Source of the DNA: a virus
Reading direction: 5' to 3' (one strand)
Virus record (IMG/VR): IMGVR_UViG_3300028800_000097
Span: 1 to 64,000 of that record
DNA: 64,000 nucleotides
Shown here: positions 42,348-50,101 of the stretch, in pieces
How positions within the stretch are numbered: the stretch's first letter is position 1
Layout: the number at the start of each line of letters is the position of its first letter
Made by a program: the position numbers and the translations under genes
The notes under the pieces: model-generated
The model's database searches: none
Seen by the model: only the letters and a program-made list of their open reading frames with translations
What the model was told of the DNA's origin: nothing

Positions 42348-43372
42348 TGAAGGGGCTTTGCTTTTCGGCGCTCTTTTCTCTGACGCTTTGCGGAATGGCA
42401 TGTTCGCAGGTTGTGGGTTCCAACCAAGGTATAATGTGGGGCATCAATGGGCATCCCGTGCAAGGCGGTCCCTACACAACGATCAGCTACGCAACACAGA
42501 TGGCGGGGGTAAGCGCTGCTGGGATGAAAACCTACCGCATGGACCTATACGACGCTTCCCCCACGTCGCTGGCTGTCCTAACCAGCGTCCTGGCAGCCGC
42601 GACCACGGCAGGGATTATCGTGGTCCCCGATCTGATCCCCAACGTGCTGGCGGCTGGCACTGAGACAAACGCCTACACCCAGGGATATGCGATCGGACAG
42701 ACCTATGCTGCTGCCTATCCAACCATCAGGGTCTGGGAACTGGGCAATGAATGGGAACTAGCCGTGGGGGCCGCTAACCCAGCATCTAACCCGGATGGCC
42801 ACCTTATCTCCCAGTACGACCAAACCAAATATGCGCTGGCACGGGGGGCGTTGAGAGGCATGGCGGCAGGCATCAAGGCCGCGAACCATAGCGCCCTGGT
42901 GGCAATCGGAACCGCCGGGGTGTGCCATTACGGATTTACCGACGGTCTGTGGGCCGATGGAGTACGGTGGGATATCACCGTTGAGCATTGGTATTCCCTG
43001 GCGGGTGACATCACCAATATGGCCGGATTCTGCACCGCCGGCCCGATCAACAAAGCCGCCGTGCTCCATAGCCACTACGGTAAGCCCATCTGGATCACCG
43101 AGTTCAACGATAACGCCAATCCCGCGAACAAGACCGAGATGGCGGACAAGCTGGTATCAATGATGACACAGTGGAATGGCATTGCTACGACCTATGACAT
43201 CGAGAGCGGCGTGATCTATGAACTTTACGATCAACCTGCGGCGCCTGTCGGTATCGAGCAGCACTTTGGCGTCGTATCCGCCAGTGGTACCATCAACGCT
43301 GCGGGAACTGCCGTAGTGGGCTACCTGTCGACGCACCCGAGCAAAGTGTATACCTCACGGCAAGCGAACTGA
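42344..43372 (+). CDS. Exported glycoside hydrolase (clan A-like)
   Basis: 342-aa protein. Signal peptide MMKGLCFSALFSLTLCGMAC, possibly a lipobox. The rest is a TIM-barrel glycosidase: IRVWELGNEWELAVG holds the acid/base Glu (the N-E pair near residue 133) and KPIWITEFND the nucleophile Glu (near residue 251), the two-Glu arrangement of clan GH-A enzymes. Substrate unknown. Being exported, it would act on envelope or capsular sugars. The ATG overlaps the previous stop by ATGA. Confidence 0.72.
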   Translation: MMKGLCFSALFSLTLCGMACSQVVGSNQGIMWGINGHPVQGGPYTTISYATQMAGVSAAGMKTYRMDLYDASPTSLAVLTSVLAAATTAGIIVVPDLIPNVLAAGTETNAYTQGYAIGQTYAAAYPTIRVWELGNEWELAVGAANPASNPDGHLISQYDQTKYALARGALRGMAAGIKAANHSALVAIGTAGVCHYGFTDGLWADGVRWDITVEHWYSLAGDITNMAGFCTAGPINKAAVLHSHYGKPIWITEFNDNANPANKTEMADKLVSMMTQWNGIATTYDIESGVIYELYDQPAAPVGIEQHFGVVSASGTINAAGTAVVGYLSTHPSKVYTSRQAN

Positions 43373-44109
43373 TGGACCGCTTAATCCTCCCGCGCCGGAA
43401 GTTCCTACTCGCGGCTCCCGCGCTGGTCCTGCCTCATCGCCGTGCCGACGCTCAGATGATGCAGGCTATCGTCAACGGCAAAATCCCGGCAAGCGGGCCG
43501 CCCCCCGGCTGGAACCTGATCGCCAGCGTCCACAAGGACGGCAACGGTGTAGCGTCCTCCGCCATCAACACTACGTTCGCCAACCTGCTGGTCTGCAACG
43601 CTGCCGACTTCAATAACGGCGGGGTCTCGGCGCCCACTGACTCGTACGGGAACACTTGGGTCGGGCTGACCTCTTATGTGAATTTCCTCGTCGTCAACAT
43701 CTATTACGTCGTGTCGCCTACCGTTGGAGCCGGTCACACCTTTACCCCGGTCAATGCAGGCAACGGCGGCATCACTGTCCATGCCTTCTCCGGGGCCAAT
43801 GCGACGACGCCATACGAGGGGCATCAGAACGGGACCACGACCGATGGAACCGGCACCGTGCAGCCAGGGTCCGTCACGCCGGGCCAGAACAACACGCTCA
43901 TTTACTCGGGCTATATGTCGAACGCCGGCTCTGTAGGGGCCACGATCAATTCAGGTTTCGCGTCTCCACCCCCCCAGTCGTCGGTCGGAACAACCTGGAC
44001 CTCATCGGGATCGTATTTCGTTCAGGCGACGGCTGCGGCCATCAATCCAACATGGTCTTCGGCCGGCACGGCGAACATGCGGGCCAACATCGCGGTGTTC
44101 AAGACGTGA
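43372..44109 (+). CDS. Exported protein with Tat-like signal
   Basis: 245-aa protein: MDRLILPRRKFLLAAPALVL followed by PHRRADAQMMQAIVN. RRKFL plus the hydrophobic stretch is a twin-arginine (Tat) pattern and ADA is the cleavage site. The mature start matches the gene at 41223. The body (DSYGNTWVGLTSYVNFLVVN, GVTVHAFSGANATTPYEGHQ) is a small beta-sandwich carbohydrate-binding type. Confidence 0.65.
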   Translation: MDRLILPRRKFLLAAPALVLPHRRADAQMMQAIVNGKIPASGPPPGWNLIASVHKDGNGVASSAINTTFANLLVCNAADFNNGGVSAPTDSYGNTWVGLTSYVNFLVVNIYYVVSPTVGAGHTFTPVNAGNGGITVHAFSGANATTPYEGHQNGTTTDGTGTVQPGSVTPGQNNTLIYSGYMSNAGSVGATINSGFASPPPQSSVGTTWTSSGSYFVQATAAAINPTWSSAGTANMRANIAVFKT

Positions 44110-46631
44110 TCTGGCGCATCCTCCTCGCCCTCTTTCTGCTCTGCGTGGCCAGGCCAGCCCTGGCTCAGACCACGTTCGGGTCCGACTGCAACAGCAATCT
44201 GACCATCAGCGGCGCGGGTCTCATCCTGACCGCGGATGCGAGCTCGACCTACCGCGTGTGCCGCGCCGACAATCCGAAGTTCAGCGGTAAGTGGTACTTC
44301 ACCTACACCCCTAGCGTGCTCAACGCCGGGGTATTCATCGGCGTGGCGAGCGGGGCGACCCTCGTCCCGTATGGGGGCCTCGATCCCGCCACGTGCACGG
44401 GGTTCCAATTCAACACGCAAGGCTGCGGGAGCTACCAGACAACCGCCTCGGTCATCACCTCGGGCGGTGGCGGCATCTTCATGGTCGGGAACAACATCAT
44501 CACCGGGACCGGCTCCTCAACGGTTGGGGTTCGGTCCGTTGTCGCTGTGGATCTTGACACCGACCCTCCGCAGTATTGGTTCACCCCAGATGCTAGCGGC
44601 ACGAGCGGCTACAGCGGCGGCCCATTGTGGAACGGGTCGTCGTCGTCCTCGCCAGAGGTGCCTGGGACCGGACTGCCGACATCCGGGGGCACAGGCGCGC
44701 AGTTCATCCTCAAAGGACAGCTTCAAAACCCGGTTGCGGTGCTGGCGAACAGCGATGCCGTGACGTTCAGCTTTGCGGCATACGCCCCGATCACTACCCT
44801 CCTGCCTGATTACTCGCCGTGGAATACCAGCGGCGGTGGGCCGCCATCGCCCGGACCGCTGACGCCTATGAACTCCCAGATCAGCAACGCGCCAGGCTGG
44901 ACATCCGGCACGCGCGCCGTGGGCTATAGGGTGAACGCCGGACCGGGGTGGAACGGGACCAGCTACACGAGCGGCAGCAAGCTATGCCTGTTCGCTGTGA
45001 CAGTCGGGGGCACCACGGGGAGTGATCCCACGGTGTTCAACACGGCCTGTAACTCGGGCACACCCGCTGGGGTGGGCGGCATTCCGACGGGCTCCTGGGG
45101 CGGCGCTACGACTGTCACGGACGGCAGCGTGACTTGGGCGCTCCTGACGGTGGTCGATGAAGTCACCGCCACAGCGGCGCCTGCCGACACCAACACGCCG
45201 TGGGCGACCAGCACGCAATACCTGAATGGTGCCTACGTCCTGAACGGCGGGGTGGCCTACGTGCAAACCTCCCAGGCGTTGGACAAATGCACGTCGGCAT
45301 CCTCGGGCAGCGGACCGACCGGTATCTCGTTCAATGGTGGCATCACCGATAACACATGCAGTTGGGCGTCACGCGCGACCATCGTCTACAGCTCGCACAA
45401 CGCCATGCCGGGCCATCAGTTCACCTACAATGCCGGGGGCATCAATCCCGAGATTTCGATCTTCTACGACATCAACTTCAACCTGTGGTGGGGCGGCACG
45501 GGGGCGCCGAAGTATCAGGCCGGCCATGGCAACGAGAATGACCCGGTGACCGAGTTTGATATTACGGACCTATACGGCGAGGGGAACATGAACTGCTGGC
45601 ACGGCCTCGCCAACAACATCCTGCCAAACCCCACGGCAGCGGTGCAGGGCCAGAGTTGTAACGGCCAGCCTTGGCTCATCCGCTATCGGCCAGCGCCCGG
45701 CGACGGTTTTGCCGATAACGCCCCGACAGGGCCTCTTGGGTACGGCGACTCGTCCAAGGGCGTCATGGTGTACTCGAATACCGCGGTCGGGGTTGGCATC
45801 AACCCGACAGGATCAGCCATGCTGATAGACAGCTTCGGGCTGGTCTTTCAGGGGTTGCAGGTCTTCTCCGTGAACGGGGCTGCGCTTGGTGGCAATATCA
45901 ACGGCATCACGTCGGGGTGGACGGGGCACGTTGATAATATCTCCCTCGTCGGCAACATCTTATATGCCGGCGGTCAGAACGGCCCTGTATCCGGTGATGG
46001 TGGCACGCTCGCGATCAACAACGTGTTCGTCTACGCGGGCAGTGATCCGATCTGCTACGGGCTCTTCAGCAAGTTTGAGTCCACCGCCGCATTCAACACC
46101 TTCATAGGGCCGGGACTGGCAACCCCACAGTGTGCGGCCATCCTCGATCTTGCGGGGGCGTTCTACAACAGCGTCGCGATCCAGAAATACGACAATGCCA
46201 TCTTCGGGTTCGGGATACCGTATGTCTATTCGGACAATACCTACAGCCACGGCGCTGTGGGGGCGAGCAACGTCACCGATGTGGCCGCCTCTTACACGGG
46301 CAGTTCCTTCACCTACAACGCTGTCAGCTACACGGGCACCCAGATGGTGGGCACCTCCGTAAACAGCGCCTCTGGTGCCGCCACGTTCGTTAATCCAACG
46401 GTTGGCGCCTCTCTCGATCTGCGGGTCAAGAATGCGTCCTCGCCGCTGTATGGCGCGGGCGTGACCTTCTCCAACAACGGCTCGACGCCGATCATTTCGC
46501 TTGCGCCGTGGCCGCCGACGGTGGACATTTACAACAATCTGCGCCCGACTGGCTCGCGGTTCGATGTTGGTTCCGAGCAATTCCAGCCGGGCGTTGTGCC
46601 CACTGTACTCAGGTTAAGGCTCAAACTTTGA
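44106..46631 (+). CDS. Exported tail spike with beta-helix
   Basis: 841-aa protein with GTG start (GTGA overlap). Signal peptide VIWRILLALFLLCVARPALA then Q. Residues about 260-440 hold CBM-like modules (ATSTQYLNGAYVLNGGVAYV, TVTDGSVTWALL). Residues 480-760 are a right-handed beta-helix (SIIPG-type turns such as DNISLVGNILYAGGQNG, AILDLAGAFYNSVAIQKYDN) as in polysaccharide-cleaving tail spikes. It is the largest of the exported set. Confidence 0.7.
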   Translation: MIWRILLALFLLCVARPALAQTTFGSDCNSNLTISGAGLILTADASSTYRVCRADNPKFSGKWYFTYTPSVLNAGVFIGVASGATLVPYGGLDPATCTGFQFNTQGCGSYQTTASVITSGGGGIFMVGNNIITGTGSSTVGVRSVVAVDLDTDPPQYWFTPDASGTSGYSGGPLWNGSSSSSPEVPGTGLPTSGGTGAQFILKGQLQNPVAVLANSDAVTFSFAAYAPITTLLPDYSPWNTSGGGPPSPGPLTPMNSQISNAPGWTSGTRAVGYRVNAGPGWNGTSYTSGSKLCLFAVTVGGTTGSDPTVFNTACNSGTPAGVGGIPTGSWGGATTVTDGSVTWALLTVVDEVTATAAPADTNTPWATSTQYLNGAYVLNGGVAYVQTSQALDKCTSASSGSGPTGISFNGGITDNTCSWASRATIVYSSHNAMPGHQFTYNAGGINPEISIFYDINFNLWWGGTGAPKYQAGHGNENDPVTEFDITDLYGEGNMNCWHGLANNILPNPTAAVQGQSCNGQPWLIRYRPAPGDGFADNAPTGPLGYGDSSKGVMVYSNTAVGVGINPTGSAMLIDSFGLVFQGLQVFSVNGAALGGNINGITSGWTGHVDNISLVGNILYAGGQNGPVSGDGGTLAINNVFVYAGSDPICYGLFSKFESTAAFNTFIGPGLATPQCAAILDLAGAFYNSVAIQKYDNAIFGFGIPYVYSDNTYSHGAVGASNVTDVAASYTGSSFTYNAVSYTGTQMVGTSVNSASGAATFVNPTVGASLDLRVKNASSPLYGAGVTFSNNGSTPIISLAPWPPTVDIYNNLRPTGSRFDVGSEQFQPGVVPTVLRLRLKL

Positions 46632-46806
46632 AAGCGGGGCGACATACTCAAGGTGTGACTTGCGCCACAGACAGCGGTCTGGACATGGTGCATGAATGAT
46701 GCACGAAAAGCCCAAACTTGGCTTCGTGCCGTTACCTCGCGCTCTGGGCAGGTTCGTGAATTTCCCGTCAACAAAGCGTCGCGATCGCGGGGGGCGGCGT
46801 AAGGAA
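46632..46806 (+). other. Gap before lysis-like cassette
   Basis: 175 bp between the spike and the next gene. It contains GTGCAT/ATGCAC (about 46689-46705) and AAGCC/GGCTT (about 46708-46725) inverted repeats without U tracts. The frame from ATG 46696 is open through the gap, so the downstream gene could start earlier. Confidence 0.35.
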
Positions 46807-47133
46807 ATGATATTTTCGTCAGCGGCCTACAAGGCTCTGGAGGAGCGGATAGCCCGGCACGAAGATTGGTGCGAACGTCGAGAGGCCCTATGGGACACCC
46901 GGAGGGAAGAGGAAAGGCGTTACTCTGACGCCGCCCGGGATAAGCTAGGAGCCAAGATAGAGGGCTCCTCTGAGGCGCTCAGAGCGCTGGTCGAAGGCAA
47001 TACCAAATCGCAGAACAAGCTGTTCCTGAGTATCTCAGGGACCATTATCCTCTTGCTCCTGACCGGCGGCGGCACTTTGGTGTATGCCGTCGTTACGATG
47101 CTTTCCCACGGGGGGAAATTGGGGGGCGGGTGA
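46807..47133 (+). CDS. Coiled-coil membrane protein
   Basis: 108-aa protein (from ATG 46807; 145 aa if ATG 46696 is used). MIFSSAAYKALEERIARHED leads a charged coiled coil, then FLSISGTIILLLLTGGGTLV forms a C-terminal membrane helix. Topology resembles an inner-membrane spanin or a tail-anchored holin regulator. First gene of the lysis-like cassette. Confidence 0.6.
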   Translation: MIFSSAAYKALEERIARHEDWCERREALWDTRREEERRYSDAARDKLGAKIEGSSEALRALVEGNTKSQNKLFLSISGTIILLLLTGGGTLVYAVVTMLSHGGKLGGG

Positions 47134-47447
47134 TGCAGGACATAGTGGTGGTGGCGATCATCGGGGCTGTGCCGGGCACGCTGGCGGCAATCGTCGGTGT
47201 CGCCAGCATGGTAGTTTCCCTCCGAAATAGCCAGAGCATCTCTGTGGTGGCGAAAAATACGGACGGAATAAACGCTGCGTTCAACGAGCTGACCAGCAAA
47301 GAGGCGCACGCGCGTGGGATGCTGGATCAGTCCGCGGCGACTAATGCGGCAGGCATTCCGCCCGTCACTCCGCCAGCCGCCGATAACGTCACGGTTATAG
47401 GAGAGAACGTGACCGTAACTAAAAAGCCCATAAGGAGCGAATCATGA
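47133..47447 (+). CDS. Small membrane protein, holin-like
   Basis: 104-aa protein MQDIVVVAIIGAVPGTLAAI with one N-terminal membrane helix then a soluble Ala/Val-rich tail. Coupled by TGATG. Fits a class III-type holin or anchoring protein; not certain. Confidence 0.6.
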   Translation: MQDIVVVAIIGAVPGTLAAIVGVASMVVSLRNSQSISVVAKNTDGINAAFNELTSKEAHARGMLDQSAATNAAGIPPVTPPAADNVTVIGENVTVTKKPIRSES

Positions 47448-47566
47448 TGCTCATCAATGCTTGGTGGCTCTTACCCACCGCGATCGTCGGCTTCGCCGCC
47501 GGCTGGTGGTGGCGCATCCATCGCGGACCTCCGCGTGACGACAAGGGGAAATTCACAGGCGCATGA
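47444..47566 (+). CDS. 40-aa membrane micro-protein
   Basis: MMLINAWWLLPTAIVGFAAG then WWWR and a basic Gly-rich tail. AAGGAG stands 6 bases before the ATG, which overlaps the preceding stop. One membrane helix with inward positive end. Confidence 0.6.
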   Translation: MMLINAWWLLPTAIVGFAAGWWWRIHRGPPRDDKGKFTGA

Positions 47567-47667
47567 CCCACAACACTACCATCCTGCTGGTAGCGCTCGG
47601 TTCCAACGTCCTGACGTTCGCGGCCGGATTCGTGCTAGGGTGTCGCAGGGCGCGCGCTGGTTGGTGA
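47563..47667 (+). CDS. 34-aa membrane micro-protein
   Basis: MTHNTTILLVALGSNVLTFA then AGFVLGCRRARAGW: a single span followed by a Cys and basic residues. The ATG overlaps the previous stop (ATGA). Function unknown. Confidence 0.5.
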   Translation: MTHNTTILLVALGSNVLTFAAGFVLGCRRARAGW

Positions 47668-47683
47668 GGGAAAGGAACGAGTC

Positions 47684-47860
47684 ATGGGTCTGATAGTGCT
47701 TATTTTGGTCATCCTCTTTCTGTGCGGAGGCGGCGGTTATTACGGTTACAACCGCTTCGGCGCTGGCGGCGGCGGGATCAGCGTCGTCGGGATTCTCGTT
47801 GTCGTGCTGATCGTGTGGTTCCTGTTCGGCGGCGGCCTCGGCGGCGGCTGGAGGGGTTGA
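47684..47860 (+). CDS. DUF3309-like small membrane protein
   Basis: 58-aa protein with two hydrophobic spans around Gly/Tyr turns: MGLIVLILVILFLCGGGGYY then VGILVVVLIVWFLFGGGLGG. This matches the layout of the DUF3309 family of small proteobacterial membrane proteins, function unknown. AAAGGA precedes the ATG by 7 bases. Confidence 0.65.
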   Translation: MGLIVLILVILFLCGGGGYYGYNRFGAGGGGISVVGILVVVLIVWFLFGGGLGGGWRG

Positions 47861-48309
47861 TGAGCACTATCGACCTATCGCCCATCCTCACGCCGATCAT
47901 CCAGATCGTCGGCATCGTCGTTGGTCTGTTGGTAACGGCCTACGTGCCAATCGCGCTTGCTGCGTTCCAGAAGCGCACAGGCATCCAACTCACAGACCAG
48001 CAGCGCGCGACAGTGCTCGGCGCCGTGCAGACCGCTGCGGGGACGCTCGAGACGAAGCTGGACCAGGGCGTCGTCAAGGTGGCGCAGATCAACGTCGGCG
48101 ACAGTGCGGTGGCCGAGCAGGCGCAGAAGGCGATCAATGCCGTGCCCGATGCCATGAAGGCGCTCGGCATGACGCAGGACAGCGTGGCGCGGATAATCGT
48201 CGGCAAGGTGGACACTGCGGCGCACGGCGATCCGCCGGTGGTGCCGCTGACCAAAGCAACCCCCGTCGCCGGTGCGCTGCTGCCGCTGCCGCGTTCGATG
48301 ACGCCATGA
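47860..48309 (+). CDS. LLH-type holin candidate
   Basis: 149-aa protein. An N-terminal membrane helix (IIQIVGIVVGLLVTAYVPIA) is followed by helical QKRTGIQLTDQQRATVLGAV and VAEQAQKAINAVPDAMKALG, then a Pro-rich tail. This is the one-span-plus-helical-hairpin pattern of phage holin, LLH family. Its cassette (several membrane proteins and a lipoprotein) supports a lysis role. Confidence 0.65.
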   Translation: MSTIDLSPILTPIIQIVGIVVGLLVTAYVPIALAAFQKRTGIQLTDQQRATVLGAVQTAAGTLETKLDQGVVKVAQINVGDSAVAEQAQKAINAVPDAMKALGMTQDSVARIIVGKVDTAAHGDPPVVPLTKATPVAGALLPLPRSMTP

Positions 48310-48464
48310 CCCCAGCCGAGCGCTCCGCCGTCCGTCTCGTGATCGAGGCGATGCGCATGGTGCTCAAGGCGTCCTACCGAGAGGACGAGCGCGGCAAGAC
48401 AGCGAACCGTGCGATGAAGAAACTGGACGACGCTGACGATCTGCTCAAACAAGGAGGGAAGTGA
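48306..48464 (+). CDS. Small helical protein
   Basis: 52-aa protein MTPAERSAVRLVIEAMRMVL ... DDADDLLKQGGK, overlapping the holin candidate (ATGA). Two charged helices; common as a small phage protein, function unknown. Confidence 0.55.
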   Translation: MTPAERSAVRLVIEAMRMVLKASYREDERGKTANRAMKKLDDADDLLKQGGK

Positions 48465-48742
48465 TGCCGCGCTACCCCTGTCCGATTTGTGGAGACCCCA
48501 ACGCCTTCCCGTTGTGGATCGACAGCGAGCCTCCTGCGACATGCGCGAACGATCCAGCTTGGCCGCGTCGGTCGCTTCACAGTATTTGCTCCGTCCAGAT
48601 ACAGCGCGCCAAGCAGGCGGCAGAACTGCGGCGCATTACGCCCGATGCCTTCGACGACAACGGCACGATGATACCGGGCCAGTCCGGGCGCGCATGGCAC
48701 AACTGGATCAACGCCAATCCCGACAAGCCAGTTCTGATATGA
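48464..48742 (+). CDS. Small Cys-rich protein
   Basis: 92-aa protein MPRYPCPICGDPNAFPLWID with CPIC and two more Cys, a likely zinc finger at the N-terminus. AAGGAGG stands 8 bases before the ATG. Role unknown. Confidence 0.6.
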   Translation: MPRYPCPICGDPNAFPLWIDSEPPATCANDPAWPRRSLHSICSVQIQRAKQAAELRRITPDAFDDNGTMIPGQSGRAWHNWINANPDKPVLI

Positions 48743-48761
48743 ACCACACAGGAGACCAACC

Positions 48762-49034
48762 ATGAACCGCACCATCGCCATCGCCGCCACCCTCGCAGCC
48801 CTCGCCGGTTGCACGCCGCAGACTGCCACCGACGCCGTCGCGTGCGCCGCTGCGGTTCAGGTCGCGATCTCTACGCCGCCTGGCATGACTGATGCACAAA
48901 AGGGCGTAGCTGCCGGCCTCGCTGCTGCCAGCACTCCGGCTTGTGTTGGCCTGTCCGCCGATGCGGTGGCCGCGATGGGGCAACTCAAGACGGCGACCCC
49001 GAGTGTCGCAGCGGTCAAAGCCCCGAAGTCGTGA
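48762..49034 (+). CDS. Small lipoprotein of the lysis region
   Basis: 90-aa protein. Signal peptide MNRTIAIAATLAALAGCTPQ with lipobox LAGC, then Ala-rich sequence with two further Cys that may pair. AGGAG 7 bases before the ATG. It may serve as an outer-membrane spanin or an envelope modifier; position near the holin candidate supports lysis. Confidence 0.7.
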   Translation: MNRTIAIAATLAALAGCTPQTATDAVACAAAVQVAISTPPGMTDAQKGVAAGLAAASTPACVGLSADAVAAMGQLKTATPSVAAVKAPKS

Positions 49035-49053
49035 CGGCCGCCACCAAGGCCTG

Positions 49054-49326
49054 ATGGCCCGAGCCCACCTCGAAATAACCGGCGGCCTGATCCGCGTCGG
49101 CCCCGACGATTGGGCGTTCGGCAGCGCCGCAGTGGATTATGACTTCAGCGTGGATCTGGTCGGGACGGAGGGGATCGCGATCCTGAAAGGCCTGACCTAC
49201 CGCGGCTTCATGCCCCAGCACGGGGCGGCGATCCGGAGTGTGCTGCGCGAGCATCGTTTCGAGTTCTACGGGCGCCATCGGCATGTCGGTGGGCGCCCTG
49301 CGGGGCTGAAGCTGTTCCGGCTGTAG
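49054..49326 (+). CDS. Hypothetical protein
   Basis: 90-aa protein starting MARAHLEITGGLIRVGPDDW, with beta strands followed by a helical HGAAIRSVLREHRFEFYGRH and GGRPAGLKLFRL ending. Last gene of the rightward late block; it faces the leftward operon that ends at 49354. No family recognised. Confidence 0.6.
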   Translation: MARAHLEITGGLIRVGPDDWAFGSAAVDYDFSVDLVGTEGIAILKGLTYRGFMPQHGAAIRSVLREHRFEFYGRHRHVGGRPAGLKLFRL

Positions 49327-49353
49327 CGTCGTCATAAGCCTCTGCCCGTGATC

Positions 49354-49545
49354 TCACCCATTGGATTTCAACCTAGACGCCACCATGCGGATCAACTGAG
49401 GCTCGCCCCCAAGGGTGCGCTCGGCCTCTCTCTCGGCCTTGCGCATCGCCTCGGACAGCTCACCGTCCACTTCCAGCACCGCCCACTTCTCGTCACGGAA
49501 GAAACTGAACTGCGTGTGCCAGGTCGTCACCGAGATGCGTTCCAT
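49354..49545 (-). CDS. Hypothetical protein
   Basis: 63-aa protein [20 protein letters not shown], beta hairpin then helix. Its ATG lies inside the end of the HAD gene (overlap 19 bases), implying coupled translation. Last gene of the leftward recombination operon. Confidence 0.55.
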   Translation of the reverse strand: MERISVTTWHTQFSFFRDEKWAVLEVDGELSEAMRKAEREAERTLGGEPQLIRMVASRLKSNG

Positions 49546-49925
49546 GGCTTGAAGTCCAGGAGAACCTCCGGACGAAGCCAGTCCCACCGCCCCTCAAACT
49601 TGATGCAGCGGTCGTCAATGGTGAGCCACGCGGCGGGCTTCTCATGGGCGAAGTGGAAGTCGTCTAGGCTGACCGTCTCCCCGCCATTCCACTCCTCAGT
49701 GACCCACCTGTTGTGCTGAAACGCCAACCATCGCTCCATAGCTTCGGTGCCGTCTTTCGATCGGCTGCTGTAGATGACCAGCTTGAAGTGATGTCTGGCC
49801 TGCGCCGCCCATTTGAAGAACCCAGGTGTGGCCTCTCCGTAGATGACGCCGCCCTGCCACCCCTTCTCGTAGCTGTGGATCACGCCGTCGAAATCTATGC
49901 ACAGTGTCGGTGTGAAGTCCGGCAT
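49527..49925 (-). CDS. HAD-like phosphatase
   Basis: 132-aa protein. Motif [19 protein letters not shown] (D-F-D-G) near residues 9-20, motif [12 protein letters not shown] with the conserved Ser, and the C-terminal [13 protein letters not shown] with the acidic pair of motif III/IV. Together this is a compact HAD hydrolase without a cap domain; substrates of phage relatives are nucleotides or polynucleotide 3'/5' ends, but which applies here is unknown. ATG overlaps the previous stop. Confidence 0.75.
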   Translation of the reverse strand: MPDFTPTLCIDFDGVIHSYEKGWQGGVIYGEATPGFFKWAAQARHHFKLVIYSSRSKDGTEAMERWLAFQHNRWVTEEWNGGETVSLDDFHFAHEKPAAWLTIDDRCIKFEGRWDWLRPEVLLDFKPWNASR

Positions 49926-50101
49926 CAGATCAGTTCCTTGTCCTTGGCCAACCACTCCGGCATGGCCATCGTCTTGTCGTCGACATCCCATTCACACTGG
50001 GATTTAGGCAGCCAGACCGTCCGGATACCGTCGTGGAACCGATAGGCTTTATCGGTCTCTCCCTGGACTTCGCCGGCGACGTCAACAAGGTCGGACTTCA
50101 C
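49925..50101 (-). CDS. Small conserved early protein
   Basis: 58-aa acidic protein with GTG start overlapping the stop of the RecT-like gene (GTGA). Pattern [20 protein letters not shown] then [11 protein letters not shown] is a recurring small phage early-protein layout (display of a W-LPKSQ strand pair). Function unknown. Confidence 0.65.
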   Translation of the reverse strand: MKSDLVDVAGEVQGETDKAYRFHDGIRTVWLPKSQCEWDVDDKTMAMPEWLAKDKELI

